Assembly (NCBI RefSeq): GCF_003143775.1
Contig: NZ_QFRJ01000009.1
Coordinates: forward strand, 62,001 to 126,000
Source of the DNA: Brumimicrobium oceani
Lineage (GTDB): Bacteria > Bacteroidota > Bacteroidia > Flavobacteriales_D > Crocinitomicaceae
DNA length: 64,000 nt
Reading direction: 5' to 3'
Both the position numbers and the translations under genes were made by a program. Each line of letters starts with the position of its first letter. The first letter of the stretch is position 1. This document shows, piece after piece, positions 1 through 9,839 of the stretch. Under the pieces are notes generated by a model that was not told the DNA's origin, did no database searches, and worked only from the letters and a program-made list of their open reading frames with translations.

Positions 1-680
1 ATACCTGTTGAGCTTTGATTTCCATTAACTGCAATAATCATTCCTGTACCAAAATCCAAATGCTCCACTGTAATCTCCGCACCGATATTCGGCGCTCCTA
101 GGCTCGTTTGATTTACACTTCTAATCGAAAAGCCTTTTTGACCGAACTGGGTATCAATACCAACCTTGGGAGAATCCGCCGGGTCGTCGCCAAATGGATT
201 TGATGTATCGATGTTCTCTCCAAAATAAGTGTTTCCATTAAGCGGTGTCATTGAAGCCACTAAAATGTTAACCTGCGGATTATTCGGGCTACCAAAACCT
301 CTCCCCACACGAAATTCTAGATTCCGAGCAGTTGAGCCCCCATTGTGAATCCATTGAATACGAGGTTTAGCTGGACTTGCATCTGTATAACCCGTCACAA
401 ATGCACTTTCCCTATACTGAAAGCGAGAGCCATAGAAAACTTGACTTCCAGCATCCACCTGACCTAATGACATCCATTGATTATTCAGACCAAAATCAAA
501 ATTAGATCCTTGATTAAGTTGAGTTATTGCTCCTGTTTTAAAACGAAATACCTCCTGAGTGCCTAGAGAAGATCCTAAAGACCCCATAACCTCAGTGATG
601 CTGTTCTGACTTAGATTATTACTTTGACCAAAAGCAAACGGTATTGTAAATAAACTTGTGAATAAAAGTACTTTTTTCAT
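1..680 (-). CDS. Secreted protein of unknown function, C-terminus beyond window
   Basis: The reading frame starts at ATG 680-678 and stays open to the window edge (226 codons visible), so the gene is cut by the window and not shown to be broken. The first 19 residues, MKKVLLFTSLFTIPFAFGQ, form a typical signal peptide, so the product is exported. The following residues are rich in Asn, Gly and Ser with phrases such as RIQWIHNGGSTARNLEFRVG. That style is seen in secreted Bacteroidota proteins that end in a tail-fibre/S74-like or T9SS domain, but the deciding C-terminus is not here. It is transcribed divergently from the adhesin gene at 802, with a 121 bp gap. I do not recognise the family. Confidence 0.7.
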   Translation of the reverse strand, partial: MKKVLLFTSLFTIPFAFGQSNNLSQNSITEVMGSLGSSLGTQEVFRFKTGAITQLNQGSNFDFGLNNQWMSLGQVDAGSQVFYGSRFQYRESAFVTGYTDASPAKPRIQWIHNGGSTARNLEFRVGRGFGSPNNPQVNILVASMTPLNGNTYFGENIDTSNPFGDDPADSPKVGIDTQFGQKGFSIRSVNQTSLGAPNIGAEITVEHLDFGTGMIIAVNGNQSSTG

Positions 681-801
681 AACATAATGATTTTGTGAAG
701 TCTAAAGCTCATAAAAAAAAAACAGATATAACAAAATAAAAAACGACTATTTATAGTTTTTCCTTTTGCGAGTTCACCAAATTAATACTACATTTGAAGC
801 T

Positions 802-3800
802 ATGGGTGTAAATAAACACATACTTATTGGGCTAACGCTACTTGTATTATTGGTTTCAAACAAGCTTGTTGGGCAAGTCGTTATTAGCACACCTATCACG
901 CTTTACCAACAATTCAATGGCAAATACGATTACACCGTAATTGGTAATACTCATAATACAGCAGATAATTGGCAGCTAAGTCCTCCTACTCCCTGTCAAA
1001 TGTTAACAACGTCCTCTGCATCACTAAATTTATCAACTGGACAATCTGTGGTTGGCGCCTATTTGATTTGGAGCGGTATAGGTGACGGGACGGGAACAAC
1101 TGTCTCTTTGAATGGCAATTCAATTTTCCCTGATATTTTAAATCTTGGAAATGCACAACCCCCTTTTTTCACATACTTTTCTGCTGTCAAAGACATCACA
1201 AGTTATGTTCAGAATTTTGGAAATGGTATTTACCAAATCTCGAATTTTGACTTGAATCCGATTATTAGTGGTTATTGTAGTAATTGGGTATACTATTCAG
1301 GATGGAACATAATTGTGGTATATTCTGATAACACCCTACCTAATAATCAATTAAATATTTATGACGGGTTTCAATTACTTTTTGGTAGTTCAAACAGCGC
1401 TATTACTTTCCCAATTAACAATCTAAATATAACAAACACCGTCAATGCTACCCTTTCATGTCTTTCTTGGAATGGAAGTCCTAATTTATTTTTTGGAGAA
1501 TCATTTGCTATCAATGGAGACACCTTGAGTAACGCACAAAACCCTGCCAATAACCTTTTTAATGGCACAGATAGCTTTTCAGGAAGTAATATAAGTTGGA
1601 ATAGAGACGTCGATAAATTTGATATTAGCAACTCTATCAATATTGGAGACTTATCAGCGACAATTGATGTAACTTCTCTATACCTGCGATTAATCTCCAA
1701 CATCATTACCTCCATCCCCTCAGAACTCCCAGACGCCACAATCAATATAGACACCATCACCGGTCAAGACCTCTGCAACAACCAAAACCTATCAATAGAT
1801 TTCAAAGTGCTAAACGTAAATTCCAACGACACTCTGCCTGCAGGAACTCCTGTTTCACTTTATGCCAACAACACTATTTTTTTAGGAACTGTTCTCACGC
1901 CCTCAGAAATTCTAATCGGAGACAGTTTAGCCATGTCGGCAAGTGTTACAATTCCTACAAATATTGCTAGTCCTTTTGATTTAAGCATTATCGCCAACCA
2001 AAACGCCACACAATTGGGTGTTGTTCCAGAAAGTAATTTAAACAATAATTCCGCAGATACAACCCTAAGTTTAATTCCAGTTTTGATTCCCATTTTTGAT
2101 TCAATACCGCCAGTCTGTCAAGGAACAAATGTCGCTTTACCCACTACTTCTAATAACGGAATTTCTGGAATTTGGTCGCCTGTTTTTAATTCTCAAGCCA
2201 CCACAACTTATAATTTTTCGCCTTCAAGTGCATTTTGTGCAGACACCATTCAAATCACGGTTCAAATCGTACCGCAAACTTTACCCACTTTCACTTTACC
2301 AGATTCTATTTGCATTAATGATGCATTGACTTTTCCTTTGGTTTCTAATAATGGAATTTCAGGCACTTGGTCGCCTGCTTTTGATAACCAAAACACTACA
2401 ACTTATACTTTTACGCCAGATTCTTCGGGGGTTTCGGCGGGCTGTCCAGTAAGTTTTCAGCAATTAATTGAAGTTATTCCGCAAACTGTGCCTAGTTTTT
2501 CATTTTCTGATACGCTTTGTCCGAGTGCTGTTTTTACTTTGCCATCAATTTCTGACAATGGAATTTCAGGAACTTGGTCGCCAGTATTTGACAATCAAAC
2601 AACAACGAATTACACTTTTACGCCAAATTTTAGTAATCTTTCAAATGGGTGCGCAGCGAGTACTTCAGAAACAATCACAATCAGTGATTTAATTAACCCA
2701 ACAGGAACAGCGCCAGCGGATTTAGTTTTGCAGTGTGTTGGAGATGTTCCTGCCCCAGACATAAACGCAATCACAGACGAAGCCGACAATTGCACCACAA
2801 ACCCAACAGTTACCTTTGTTTCTGATGTTTCAGATGGAAATACCTGCCCAGAAATCATCACTAGAACCTACAACATTGTAGATGACAATGGAAATAATAT
2901 TGATGTCATTCAAACCATTACAATCAACGATGATACCTCTCCAACAGCAAGCAACATCTCCACAACCGTCCAATGTTTAACCGACGTTCCAGCCGTTGAT
3001 ATTTCAGTAGTTTCAGACGAGGCCGATAATTGCACCGCAAATCCAACAGTCGCTTTTGTTTCTGAAACAACAGACGGAAATTCATGTAACGGAGAAATCA
3101 TCACAAGAATTTACAGCGTAACTGATGATTGCGGAAATAGCATAAATGTCACCCACACAATTTTAGTAGATTCCTACACGCCAAACTTTACCGTTTCAGG
3201 GCAAGGAACAACTTCATGTGATGGAAGTGATGGAACAATTACCCTTTCTGGACTTTCTCCAAACACATCTTATTTGATGAATTATGATGGCGGAACAACA
3301 AACGCTATCACCACAAACGCCGCTGGTGATTACGTAATCACTGGCTTACCTGCGGGTTCTTATACCAATTACACAGTAACAGATGCCGATTGTCCATCAT
3401 GCACCACAACAGAAAATGTTTCGATAAACATCAATGACCCAACTGCCGCAGTGATTGGCGCGGGACCTGATGCAGAGTATTGCGAAGGAACAACGGTGAT
3501 TTTAAATGCTTTTAATCCTGAAAATGCAAATATTACTTGGGATAATGGCGTAACGGATGGTCTTGGATTTGTGCCACCTGTAGGCGTTTCTTACTACACC
3601 GTAACTTCTGAAAGGGTAAACTGTTTTTCTTCTGACCAAGTGATGCTCACCGTATCGCCAGCAATTACAGACATTTCTTGTCCAGCGGATTTAACTACAA
3701 CTTGCGCTATTTCAGAACAAGCGCCTTATGCTGATTTTAATGCATTTATCACCGCTGGAGGTTCAGCAACAATTCCCGTTGGTGGAGTTATTGATTCTGC

Positions 3801-5916
3801 TTCTTTTACTTTACTCAGCGAAGTTTCTGATGGAGTAATTTGCCCTGAAACAATCACAAGAACATATCAAATTGCAGATACTTGTGGCGTTGAGTTGACT
3901 TGCACGCAGCAAATTGTGATTAGCGAAATTACTCTTCCAACAGGAACAGCGCCAAATGATACAACGGTTCAATGTATTGGCGATGTTCCGCTGCCTGATG
4001 TGAATTTAATCACGGATGAAGCCGATAACTGCACGGCCATTCCAACAGTTACTTTTGTTTCTGATGTTTCCGATGGAAATACTTGTCCTGAAGTTATCAC
4101 AAGAACTTACAACATTGAAGATAAATGTGGAAATAATATTGATGTTGTTCAAACGATTACCATTAACGATACTATTCTGCCAACAGCAAGTAATCCTGAT
4201 ACAATATTCGTAGATTGCTTGGCAGATGTTCCACTTCCAGATATTTCTGTGGTAACAGACGAAGCAGACAATTGCACGGCAAACCCAGCAGTGGCTTTCG
4301 TTTCAGAAAATTCAGATGGAAATACGTGTAACGGCGAAGAGTTAACGAGAGTTTACAGCGTAACCGACGATTGTGGAAATACGATTGATGTTACGCAAAC
4401 AATTGTTGTTGAGGTGTTTGATCCAGTATTTACGCTTTCGAGCACAAATCCAACAACTTGCCAAGGAAACGAGGGAACAATTACAATTTCAGGATTAAAT
4501 CCATCTTCTAATTATGAGATTACTTACAATAGCGGAACTCCTTTTTCTGTGACTACCGATATTAACGGAGAACACATCATCACAGGACTTATCGAAGGAA
4601 CTTATACTGGTTTTACAGTAACCGAACTGCTGTGTTCAACGTGTAGTACAACAGAAAACATTTCTATCACTTTAACTGACCCAGTTCCACCAGTGGTAAG
4701 CGCAGGAACAGATATCGAAGCTTGCGAAAACTATACCATCACTTTAACGGCGTTTAATCCAGAAAACGCAAACATTTCTTGGAATAATGGCGTAAGCGAT
4801 GGCGTTGGATTTGTTGCTCCTGTTGGAGTTTCTACTTACACCGTGACTGCGGAAAGAGTGAATTGTTTTTCAACGGATGATGTGCAAGTCACCGTAAATC
4901 CGCTTCCAATTGTAGATGCAGGACCTGACTTCACCGTTTGTGATGGCGATGAAACTACACTTTCTGGAAGTGGTGCAGCTACTTATGTTTGGGACAATGG
5001 AGTTGTTGATGGCGTTCCGTTTACACCGGGTTTAGGGCTTACTTACACCGTGGTTGGAACTTCAATTGATGGATGTGTAAACACAGACCAAGTGGATGTT
5101 GAAGTCATTACTTCACCAGACATTTCATTTACCACCAATAGAACGGTCGGTTGCGCCCCGCAAGAAATCAACTTCATTAGCACTTCACCAGGAGTTGGAA
5201 ATCAGTGTCTTTTCACTATTAGCGATATTGGTCAAGTTTCGGGCTGCAACGTAAATTATGTTTTTGAAGAAGCGGGATGTTATGATGTCACGCTGCAAGT
5301 TGAACTTTCAAACGGCTGTATCGATGATTTTACAGTTTCAGATTACATTTGCATTGACGATTATCCAATTGCAGATTTCACAGTAAATCCAGAAGAAATC
5401 ACCAACATTTACAACGCGGTAGAGTTCACCAACACATCTTCTGGAGCAACAGCTTATGAGTGGAATTTTGGAGATGAAAACATTTCAAACGACATCAACC
5501 CAACGCACGAATATTCGGTAAAGGCCATTAAAGAAAAAGCTATTTTTGATGTTCAACTCATTGCCACGAGCAACTTAGGTTGTCAAGATACTTTCAATTT
5601 AGATTTGCCCTTTTTCGAGGAATTGGTCTATTTTATTCCAAACTCATTCACGCCCGACAGAAACAAATTCAACGAGACATTCAAGCCCGTTTTCACCTCA
5701 GGATTTGATCCTTTAGACTACAAATTGCAAATCTACAACAGATGGGGAGAACTGATTTTTGAAAGCAATGACGCAAATTATGGTTGGGACGGCACTTATG
5801 GAGCGAGTAAGATAAAATTTGCCCCTGAAGGTGCTTATGTTTGGAAAATTAGCTATAAAAAATTGCGAAACGAAGAAAGCAAAGAGATCATTGGGAGTGT
5901 GAGCTTGTTGAGATAA
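802..5916 (+). CDS. Giant secreted repeat protein with gliding-motility-type (CHU_C) T9SS sorting domain
   Basis: The product is about 1,704 residues from ATG 802. A TTG at 766 opens the frame earlier, but the signal peptide (VNKHILIGLTLLVLLVSNKL) begins right after the ATG. Order from the N-terminus: a globular region (about 30-320); a CARDB-like stretch (about 330-420); three repeats with the core NGISGxWSP (about 433-613); two HYR-like domains with two further Ig-like modules (633-953); a single HYR-like domain; a second copy of the four-module block (1046-1367); an Ig-like module; a PKD domain (about 1517-1590, core EWNFGDENIS); and a C-terminal CHU_C domain starting near FIPNSFTPDRNKFNETF, with IYNRWGELIFES. 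By family knowledge CHU_C domains direct type IX secretion and surface attachment, so this is probably a surface adhesin or gliding-related protein. Ligand unknown. Confidence 0.9.
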   Translation: MGVNKHILIGLTLLVLLVSNKLVGQVVISTPITLYQQFNGKYDYTVIGNTHNTADNWQLSPPTPCQMLTTSSASLNLSTGQSVVGAYLIWSGIGDGTGTTVSLNGNSIFPDILNLGNAQPPFFTYFSAVKDITSYVQNFGNGIYQISNFDLNPIISGYCSNWVYYSGWNIIVVYSDNTLPNNQLNIYDGFQLLFGSSNSAITFPINNLNITNTVNATLSCLSWNGSPNLFFGESFAINGDTLSNAQNPANNLFNGTDSFSGSNISWNRDVDKFDISNSINIGDLSATIDVTSLYLRLISNIITSIPSELPDATINIDTITGQDLCNNQNLSIDFKVLNVNSNDTLPAGTPVSLYANNTIFLGTVLTPSEILIGDSLAMSASVTIPTNIASPFDLSIIANQNATQLGVVPESNLNNNSADTTLSLIPVLIPIFDSIPPVCQGTNVALPTTSNNGISGIWSPVFNSQATTTYNFSPSSAFCADTIQITVQIVPQTLPTFTLPDSICINDALTFPLVSNNGISGTWSPAFDNQNTTTYTFTPDSSGVSAGCPVSFQQLIEVIPQTVPSFSFSDTLCPSAVFTLPSISDNGISGTWSPVFDNQTTTNYTFTPNFSNLSNGCAASTSETITISDLINPTGTAPADLVLQCVGDVPAPDINAITDEADNCTTNPTVTFVSDVSDGNTCPEIITRTYNIVDDNGNNIDVIQTITINDDTSPTASNISTTVQCLTDVPAVDISVVSDEADNCTANPTVAFVSETTDGNSCNGEIITRIYSVTDDCGNSINVTHTILVDSYTPNFTVSGQGTTSCDGSDGTITLSGLSPNTSYLMNYDGGTTNAITTNAAGDYVITGLPAGSYTNYTVTDADCPSCTTTENVSININDPTAAVIGAGPDAEYCEGTTVILNAFNPENANITWDNGVTDGLGFVPPVGVSYYTVTSERVNCFSSDQVMLTVSPAITDISCPADLTTTCAISEQAPYADFNAFITAGGSATIPVGGVIDSASFTLLSEVSDGVICPETITRTYQIADTCGVELTCTQQIVISEITLPTGTAPNDTTVQCIGDVPLPDVNLITDEADNCTAIPTVTFVSDVSDGNTCPEVITRTYNIEDKCGNNIDVVQTITINDTILPTASNPDTIFVDCLADVPLPDISVVTDEADNCTANPAVAFVSENSDGNTCNGEELTRVYSVTDDCGNTIDVTQTIVVEVFDPVFTLSSTNPTTCQGNEGTITISGLNPSSNYEITYNSGTPFSVTTDINGEHIITGLIEGTYTGFTVTELLCSTCSTTENISITLTDPVPPVVSAGTDIEACENYTITLTAFNPENANISWNNGVSDGVGFVAPVGVSTYTVTAERVNCFSTDDVQVTVNPLPIVDAGPDFTVCDGDETTLSGSGAATYVWDNGVVDGVPFTPGLGLTYTVVGTSIDGCVNTDQVDVEVITSPDISFTTNRTVGCAPQEINFISTSPGVGNQCLFTISDIGQVSGCNVNYVFEEAGCYDVTLQVELSNGCIDDFTVSDYICIDDYPIADFTVNPEEITNIYNAVEFTNTSSGATAYEWNFGDENISNDINPTHEYSVKAIKEKAIFDVQLIATSNLGCQDTFNLDLPFFEELVYFIPNSFTPDRNKFNETFKPVFTSGFDPLDYKLQIYNRWGELIFESNDANYGWDGTYGASKIKFAPEGAYVWKISYKKLRNEESKEIIGSVSLLR
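2698..4902 (+). repeat. Duplicated four-module block inside the adhesin gene
   Basis: Two blocks of about 965 bp, at 2698-3660 and 3937-4902 (offset about 1,239 bp), encode the same module order: two HYR-like domains (cores ITDEADNCT and VTDEADNCT), a module with TTENxSIxxxDP, and a module with AFNPENANIxWxNGV. Protein identity between copies is high, including SDVSDGNTCPE. A single unmatched HYR-like domain separates them. Smaller in-gene repeats at 2098-2640 encode three NGISGxWSP units. Confidence 0.85.
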
Positions 5917-5938
5917 TCGGATCATCATCCCACCAAAT

Positions 5939-6062
5939 ATCATTGATCGAAGAGATAATGTAAGGACGATTTGTAAATCGTCCCCACCACATTATCAAAA
6001 AGAGATCATTAATCGAAGAGATAATGCAAGGGCGATTTGCAATCGTCCGCGCCCATCATCAA
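5939..6062. repeat. Two tandem 66-bp units, each with a palindromic CGATTT/AAATCG core
   Basis: Unit 1 begins at 5939 and unit 2 at 6005. Both start with ATCATTnATCGAAGAGATAA and carry a palindrome: GGACGATTT-GT-AAATCGTCC at 5964-5983, and a slightly decayed copy near 6030-6047. They lie between the convergent adhesin and histidine kinase genes. The core recurs at 29568 and 44391, so this is a dispersed repeat family. The hairpins might also help end transcription from both sides, though neither has a strong T-tract. Confidence 0.75.
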
Positions 6063-6110
6063 AGAATAATCCTCTTTAAAAAAGCACTCCTCATTATTTT
6101 TACACCACCA

Positions 6111-7157
6111 TCAATTCCTACTACTCTTTTTCAAGGAAAAAGAAAACGTACTTCCCACTCCTATTTTACTCTTCACGGCAATGGTTTCGTTATGCGATTC
6201 TATGATGTGTTTACAAATGGCTAAACCCAGTCCTGAACCGCCTTCGTTTCTGTTTCTACTTTGTTCTACGCGGTAAAAGCGTTCGAACAAACGGGGAATA
6301 TTTTTTTCTTCAATCCCTATTCCATTGTCCGCCACTTCGGTCATTAAGGTGTTGTTTATTTCATAAAACCGAATTGTAGTTTTACCGTTTTCTGATGAAT
6401 AATTCAAAGAATTGGCAATTAAATTCGTGATTACTTGAGCTATTTTTGATTTATCGGCATTGACATAGATGGGCTCGTATCGCTCTGCCAATTTCACTTC
6501 CACTCCTTTCTCTTGGCTTCTTTCTTCAAACGAAAGTATAAGGTCCTTTGTTAAATCAACAATATCAAAAGCTTCTTTTTTAATTTCAACCCTGTTGACT
6601 TCCAGCTTCATGATTTGATCGAGGTCTTCTAAAATTTCAGACATTCGTTCCGTTGAGAAAGCGGCACGTTCTAAAAATTTACGGTTAACTTTTTCGTCTT
6701 CTAATCCACCTTCCAACAAAGTCAAAATATAACCTTGAATACTAAAAACTGGAGTTTTTAATTCATGGGCTAAGTTCCCCAAAAACTCTCGTCGAAACGC
6801 TGCTTGTTCTTTCAATTTAGCGATTTCAACTTTTCTTGCATTTGCCCAATCGACGGAAGCTTTAGCTGCTTCACCAATAGGATCCTGGCGCATTTCTATT
6901 TTTGGTTGGTCAACATTGATATTCGTTCCGTGGTCTATAATTCTAAAAATTAAATCTAAGCGTTCTTGAATATATTTCTTAAAGAAATAAAAGCTTAATC
7001 CGAAAGAAATCAAACCACTCAAGAGCGCAATAGCCAAAATATTTAAAAGGGGAAGAAAAGCAACATAACTTCGGTAAAGAAACAACAATACAACAAGTAT
7101 AACTACTTGTGCTACTGCTCCAAAAAACACAATTTGTATTGGTTTAAGATTCTTCAT
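6111..7157 (-). CDS. phoR: PhoR-like membrane sensor histidine kinase
   Basis: 348 residues. Two transmembrane segments (about 8-28 and 34-59) are separated by only a short periplasmic turn, as in PhoR proteins that sense through partners and not through a large periplasmic domain. A linker leads to the dimerisation domain with the phosphoacceptor His131 (FLGNLAHELKTPVF). The ATPase domain shows the N-box (NLIANSLNYS, about 245), G1 (DNGIGI, 277) and G2 (GGSGLGLAI, 306). The start codon overlaps the stop of the response regulator gene by one base (TAATG), so the two are translationally coupled. The phosphate-type porin and Na/Pi cotransporter nearby support assignment to phosphate starvation signalling. 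Orthology to PhoR is inferred from domain layout and context. Confidence 0.87.
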   Translation of the reverse strand: MKNLKPIQIVFFGAVAQVVILVVLLFLYRSYVAFLPLLNILAIALLSGLISFGLSFYFFKKYIQERLDLIFRIIDHGTNINVDQPKIEMRQDPIGEAAKASVDWANARKVEIAKLKEQAAFRREFLGNLAHELKTPVFSIQGYILTLLEGGLEDEKVNRKFLERAAFSTERMSEILEDLDQIMKLEVNRVEIKKEAFDIVDLTKDLILSFEERSQEKGVEVKLAERYEPIYVNADKSKIAQVITNLIANSLNYSSENGKTTIRFYEINNTLMTEVADNGIGIEEKNIPRLFERFYRVEQSRNRNEGGSGLGLAICKHIIESHNETIAVKSKIGVGSTFSFSLKKSSRN

Positions 7158-7840
7158 TATGCGTTAAATGTGTAACCTACTCCTTTAATTGTCCGGATAT
7201 AATTATCTCCAATTTTCTCTCGTAATTTTCGAATATGAACATCCACGGTTCTCTCTCCTACAATGGTGTCATCTCCCCAAACCTCGGCCAAAATTTGATC
7301 TCTATTGGACACAACACCTGGCCTTTTCATCAAGAAAGAAAGCAATTCGAATTCTTTTTTGGGTAAATATAACTCATCTCCTTTGAAAAGTAGAAGATAA
7401 CGATCAGTATCTAAAATCAAATCTGGATTTATCTCAGCCTGCACCTCTGCAGTTACGCCTCCCCCTGCTCTGCGTAAAAGAGCTTCAATTCTGCTCAATA
7501 AAACCTTTGGACGAATGGGTTTATTGATATAATCATCTCCTCCGGCATTGAAACCCGCAATTTGTGAATAATCTTCGGCACGAGAAGTGAGGAAAGCAAT
7601 GAGCGGTTGTGTCTCTAAATCTGTTGCTCTAATTGCTTCACAAACTTGAACACCGTCCATTTTGGGCATCATTACATCCAACAAAACTAAATCTGGTTTA
7701 ATTCTCTGACATTCTTCCACCGCCTCTTGTCCATTCACAGCAGTTATCACTCGATAACCTTCTCTTTCTAAATTATAGGAAATCATTTCCAAGATATCCG
7801 GATCATCATCAGCAAAAAGTATTGTTGCTTTATTATTCAT
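7157..7840 (-). CDS. phoB: PhoB-like OmpR-family response regulator
   Basis: 227 residues. The receiver domain (1-120) has the acidic pair Asp11/Asp12, phosphoacceptor Asp55 in LVLLDVMMPKMDG, and Lys107 in DDYINKP. The C-terminal winged helix (about 135-227) has the OmpR/PhoB signature VGERTVDVHIRKLREKIG. It is the first gene of a two-gene operon with the kinase, sharing one base at the stop/start. Repeated TTAAC elements at 7911-7953 lie upstream of it and also upstream of the divergent porin, consistent with autoregulation by PhoB. By family knowledge such regulators bind 11-bp direct repeats upstream of phosphate-scavenging genes. Confidence 0.88.
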   Translation of the reverse strand: MNNKATILFADDDPDILEMISYNLEREGYRVITAVNGQEAVEECQRIKPDLVLLDVMMPKMDGVQVCEAIRATDLETQPLIAFLTSRAEDYSQIAGFNAGGDDYINKPIRPKVLLSRIEALLRRAGGGVTAEVQAEINPDLILDTDRYLLLFKGDELYLPKKEFELLSFLMKRPGVVSNRDQILAEVWGDDTIVGERTVDVHIRKLREKIGDNYIRTIKGVGYTFNA

Positions 7841-7910
7841 AGCTTTCTCTATTCTTTACAAAAGCAAAGTTAATCTCAAAAATCTGCTCCCGCATGAATT
7901 CTATTTTACT

Positions 7911-7953
7911 CTTAAGTTAACAAAAAGAGACCAATGTTAAGACATTATTAATT
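7911..7953. promoter_or_regulatory. Candidate Pho box between phoB and porin
   Basis: Read on the minus strand, the region holds TTAAT and TTAAC cores 11 bp apart (sequence TTAATAATGTCTTAACATTG), then another TTAAC 20 bp further. The segment TGTnnnTTAACATTG is shared with the region upstream of the Na/Pi cotransporter at 12034-12066. Direct repeats with helical-turn spacing are the usual form of PhoB operators. The assignment is inferred from this match and the gene context. Confidence 0.5.
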
Positions 7954-7989
7954 CCTAATTAAAATACTATGATTCAGATACGCAAACAG

Positions 7990-7997
7990 TATATTTG
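7990..7997 (+). promoter_or_regulatory. Candidate -7 element of the porin promoter (TATATTTG)
   Basis: TATATTTG matches the Bacteroidota -7 consensus TAnnTTTG and lies 88 bp before the porin ATG. No TTTG -33 element is found at the usual distance upstream. That would fit a promoter dependent on an activator bound at the TTAAC repeats at 7911-7953. Confidence 0.4.
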
Positions 7998-8085
7998 TCC
8001 ACAAATTCAAAGTACATAGCTTCATAAAAGCATTAAAAACGAGTAGCTTAGTGGAGCTGTTTAATTGTTATCAATTATTTAATAT

Positions 8086-9297
8086 ATGTTTAAAATAAAA
8101 TCCGTTCTTTTTCTAGCTTTCATCACATCACTTACCTTTTATGGCCAAACACAGGTAAAAGAATATAGCTTTGGTGATGGTTTTCGTTTCACCGCCAAAG
8201 ATTCTACCCTTGGCGTAAAAGTATCGGCTCGTTTTCAAACTTTATTTTTAGGAAATTGGAGTATTCATAACGATGATTTTTCTGATGTAGGCCAATTTAA
8301 TTCAAACTTCCTAATTCGAAGAGCAAGATTAAAGTTTGATGGATTTGCTTACTCACCTAAACTGACCTACAAAGTTGAATTAGGGCTTTCCAATCGCGAC
8401 CTTAATCATGGTGGGCCTGAATATTATGGTGAGGGAGGAAATTTAGTGCTCGATGCCTACTTAAAATGGAACTTTTTCAAAGCTTTTTCAATAAAAGCAG
8501 GTCAATTTAAACTTCCAGGGAATAGAGAAAGAATTGTTTCCTCTGCAAATATGCAGTTTGTAGATCGTTCGGCTCTTAATAGCAAGTTCACTTTGGACCG
8601 TGATATTGGCGCGAGCTTGCATTATGACAAAGTTTTAGGAAAACAGTTTGGCTTGCACCTAACAGCAGCATTGTCGCAAGGTGAAGGACGAAATGTGACC
8701 ATGGGAAACTTGGGAGGTTATAAATCTTCTTTTAAACTAGAAATAATGCCATTTGGAGCTTTTGCTAAAAAAGGTGCTTATATTGGTGCAGACATTTACC
8801 GTGAACAAAAACCTAAACTGGCCTTGGCTTTTATGTTTGATATCAATGGAAAAGCGGTAAGAAGCCGAGGAAATAGGGGCGAATTCTTATCTACCGATGC
8901 AATTTATAAAGATCTCTATACTGGCTTTATCGACTTCATGTTCAAATATAAAGGATTTTCTGCCATGGGTGAATACGCCATTAGAAGAACAGCCGATAAC
9001 AATAGGTCTTTAGTAGACGCTGAGGGAAATTCTGTGGGAGCTTATGATTTTGGTTCTGCAATCAATTTACAGGCAGGCTATTTGTTTAAAAGTAACTATG
9101 AAATCGCTGCTAGATTTACAGAAGTATCCTCAATTCCTGGATTTTCTGGATCCCCAAACCAGATTTATTATACACTTGCAGCTTCCAAATACATTAAAAA
9201 CCACAGTTTGAAGATTCAAACGGATGTGAGCTATATTGAAAATAGATTCTTTGACGATGCCTTGCAATGGCGAGTTCAAATTGAATTTGGGTTTTAA
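8086..9297 (+). CDS. Phosphate-selective porin O/P family outer-membrane protein
   Basis: 403 residues. The N-terminal signal peptide ends near FYGQTQ. The rest is a beta-barrel of alternating hydrophobic strands with family phrases such as NFLIRRARLKFDGFAY, YKVELGLSNRD and IKAGQFKLPGNRERIVSS, and it ends with an aromatic residue (VQIEFGF), as outer-membrane barrels do. The family (Porin_O_P) forms anion or phosphate channels in the outer membrane. It is transcribed divergently from phoB across a gap holding the candidate Pho box, and a rho-independent terminator follows at 9324. Its likely role is phosphate entry under starvation; selectivity is inferred from context. Confidence 0.85.
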   Translation: MFKIKSVLFLAFITSLTFYGQTQVKEYSFGDGFRFTAKDSTLGVKVSARFQTLFLGNWSIHNDDFSDVGQFNSNFLIRRARLKFDGFAYSPKLTYKVELGLSNRDLNHGGPEYYGEGGNLVLDAYLKWNFFKAFSIKAGQFKLPGNRERIVSSANMQFVDRSALNSKFTLDRDIGASLHYDKVLGKQFGLHLTAALSQGEGRNVTMGNLGGYKSSFKLEIMPFGAFAKKGAYIGADIYREQKPKLALAFMFDINGKAVRSRGNRGEFLSTDAIYKDLYTGFIDFMFKYKGFSAMGEYAIRRTADNNRSLVDAEGNSVGAYDFGSAINLQAGYLFKSNYEIAARFTEVSSIPGFSGSPNQIYYTLAASKYIKNHSLKIQTDVSYIENRFFDDALQWRVQIEFGF

Positions 9298-9323
9298 CCT
9301 TATTTAGAATTGCCCCCCCTTAC

Positions 9324-9355
9324 AAAAGCGATGCATTATGTGTCGCTTTTTTTTT
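9324..9355 (+). terminator. Rho-independent terminator of the porin gene
   Basis: The 8-bp stem AAAAGCGA (9324-9331) / TCGCTTTT (9343-9350) is followed by further T residues (nine in all from 9347), 27 bp after the porin stop codon. Confidence 0.85.
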
Positions 9356-9784
9356 GCGATCTAAATGACCAAATAAACAATCAGAAATAAAAAAACTAAC
9401 TATCTGTACATCCTCCATTAAACAAATTAGCGACAATTCTTAAGGTTCATAAGTTAACTATCATTCCAGCCAAGATAGAATTCCAGCTATTTTATGTTGT
9501 TGATTGAGAAATCTTTCTTGATTCGGCGTTATTCTAATAGCTCATGCCTTATTCAATAATTTTGATGAAGAGGGTGTGAAAAGAGATAAAATTCACTCGG
9601 TAGAGCGGCGAGATCTTCCCGGTGTTTCACTTTATTGTTACAACCGGTGATTGGTTTAACAAATCTATCAAAATCAATACATTGCGTCATCATTAAACCG
9701 CTAAAACAATAGTTATTTCATATTCTCAAAATTAACTCTAAGAAGGACCATCAGTTATTATTTAAACAAGAAAAAACAAGTGCA
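9356..9784. other. Intergenic region without recognised features
   Basis: A 430 bp gap between the convergent porin and Na/Pi cotransporter genes. I see no convincing coding frame, tRNA or clear promoter. The sequence has no match to the repeat families found elsewhere in the window. Confidence 0.5.
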
Positions 9785-9821
9785 ATAAAAAAGACTGCTC
9801 CGATAACTCGAAACAGTCTTT
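9785..9821 (-). terminator. Terminator of the Na/Pi cotransporter gene
   Basis: On the minus strand the stem AAAGACTG / CAGTCTTT (9790-9797 with 9814-9821) is followed by a run of T. It begins about 18 bp after the cotransporter stop codon. A short inner CGA/TCG pairing extends the hairpin. Confidence 0.8.
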
Positions 9822-9839
9822 AAAAAATACTTTAGTTTT

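Noticed and set aside
1371-1760. 129-codon minus-strand frame inside the adhesin
   Set aside because: Antisense to a continuous T9SS protein and without recognisable domains.
5939-6062. Possible CRISPR array
   Set aside because: Only two units, with no unique spacers and no cas genes; it is a tandem duplication of a palindromic repeat.
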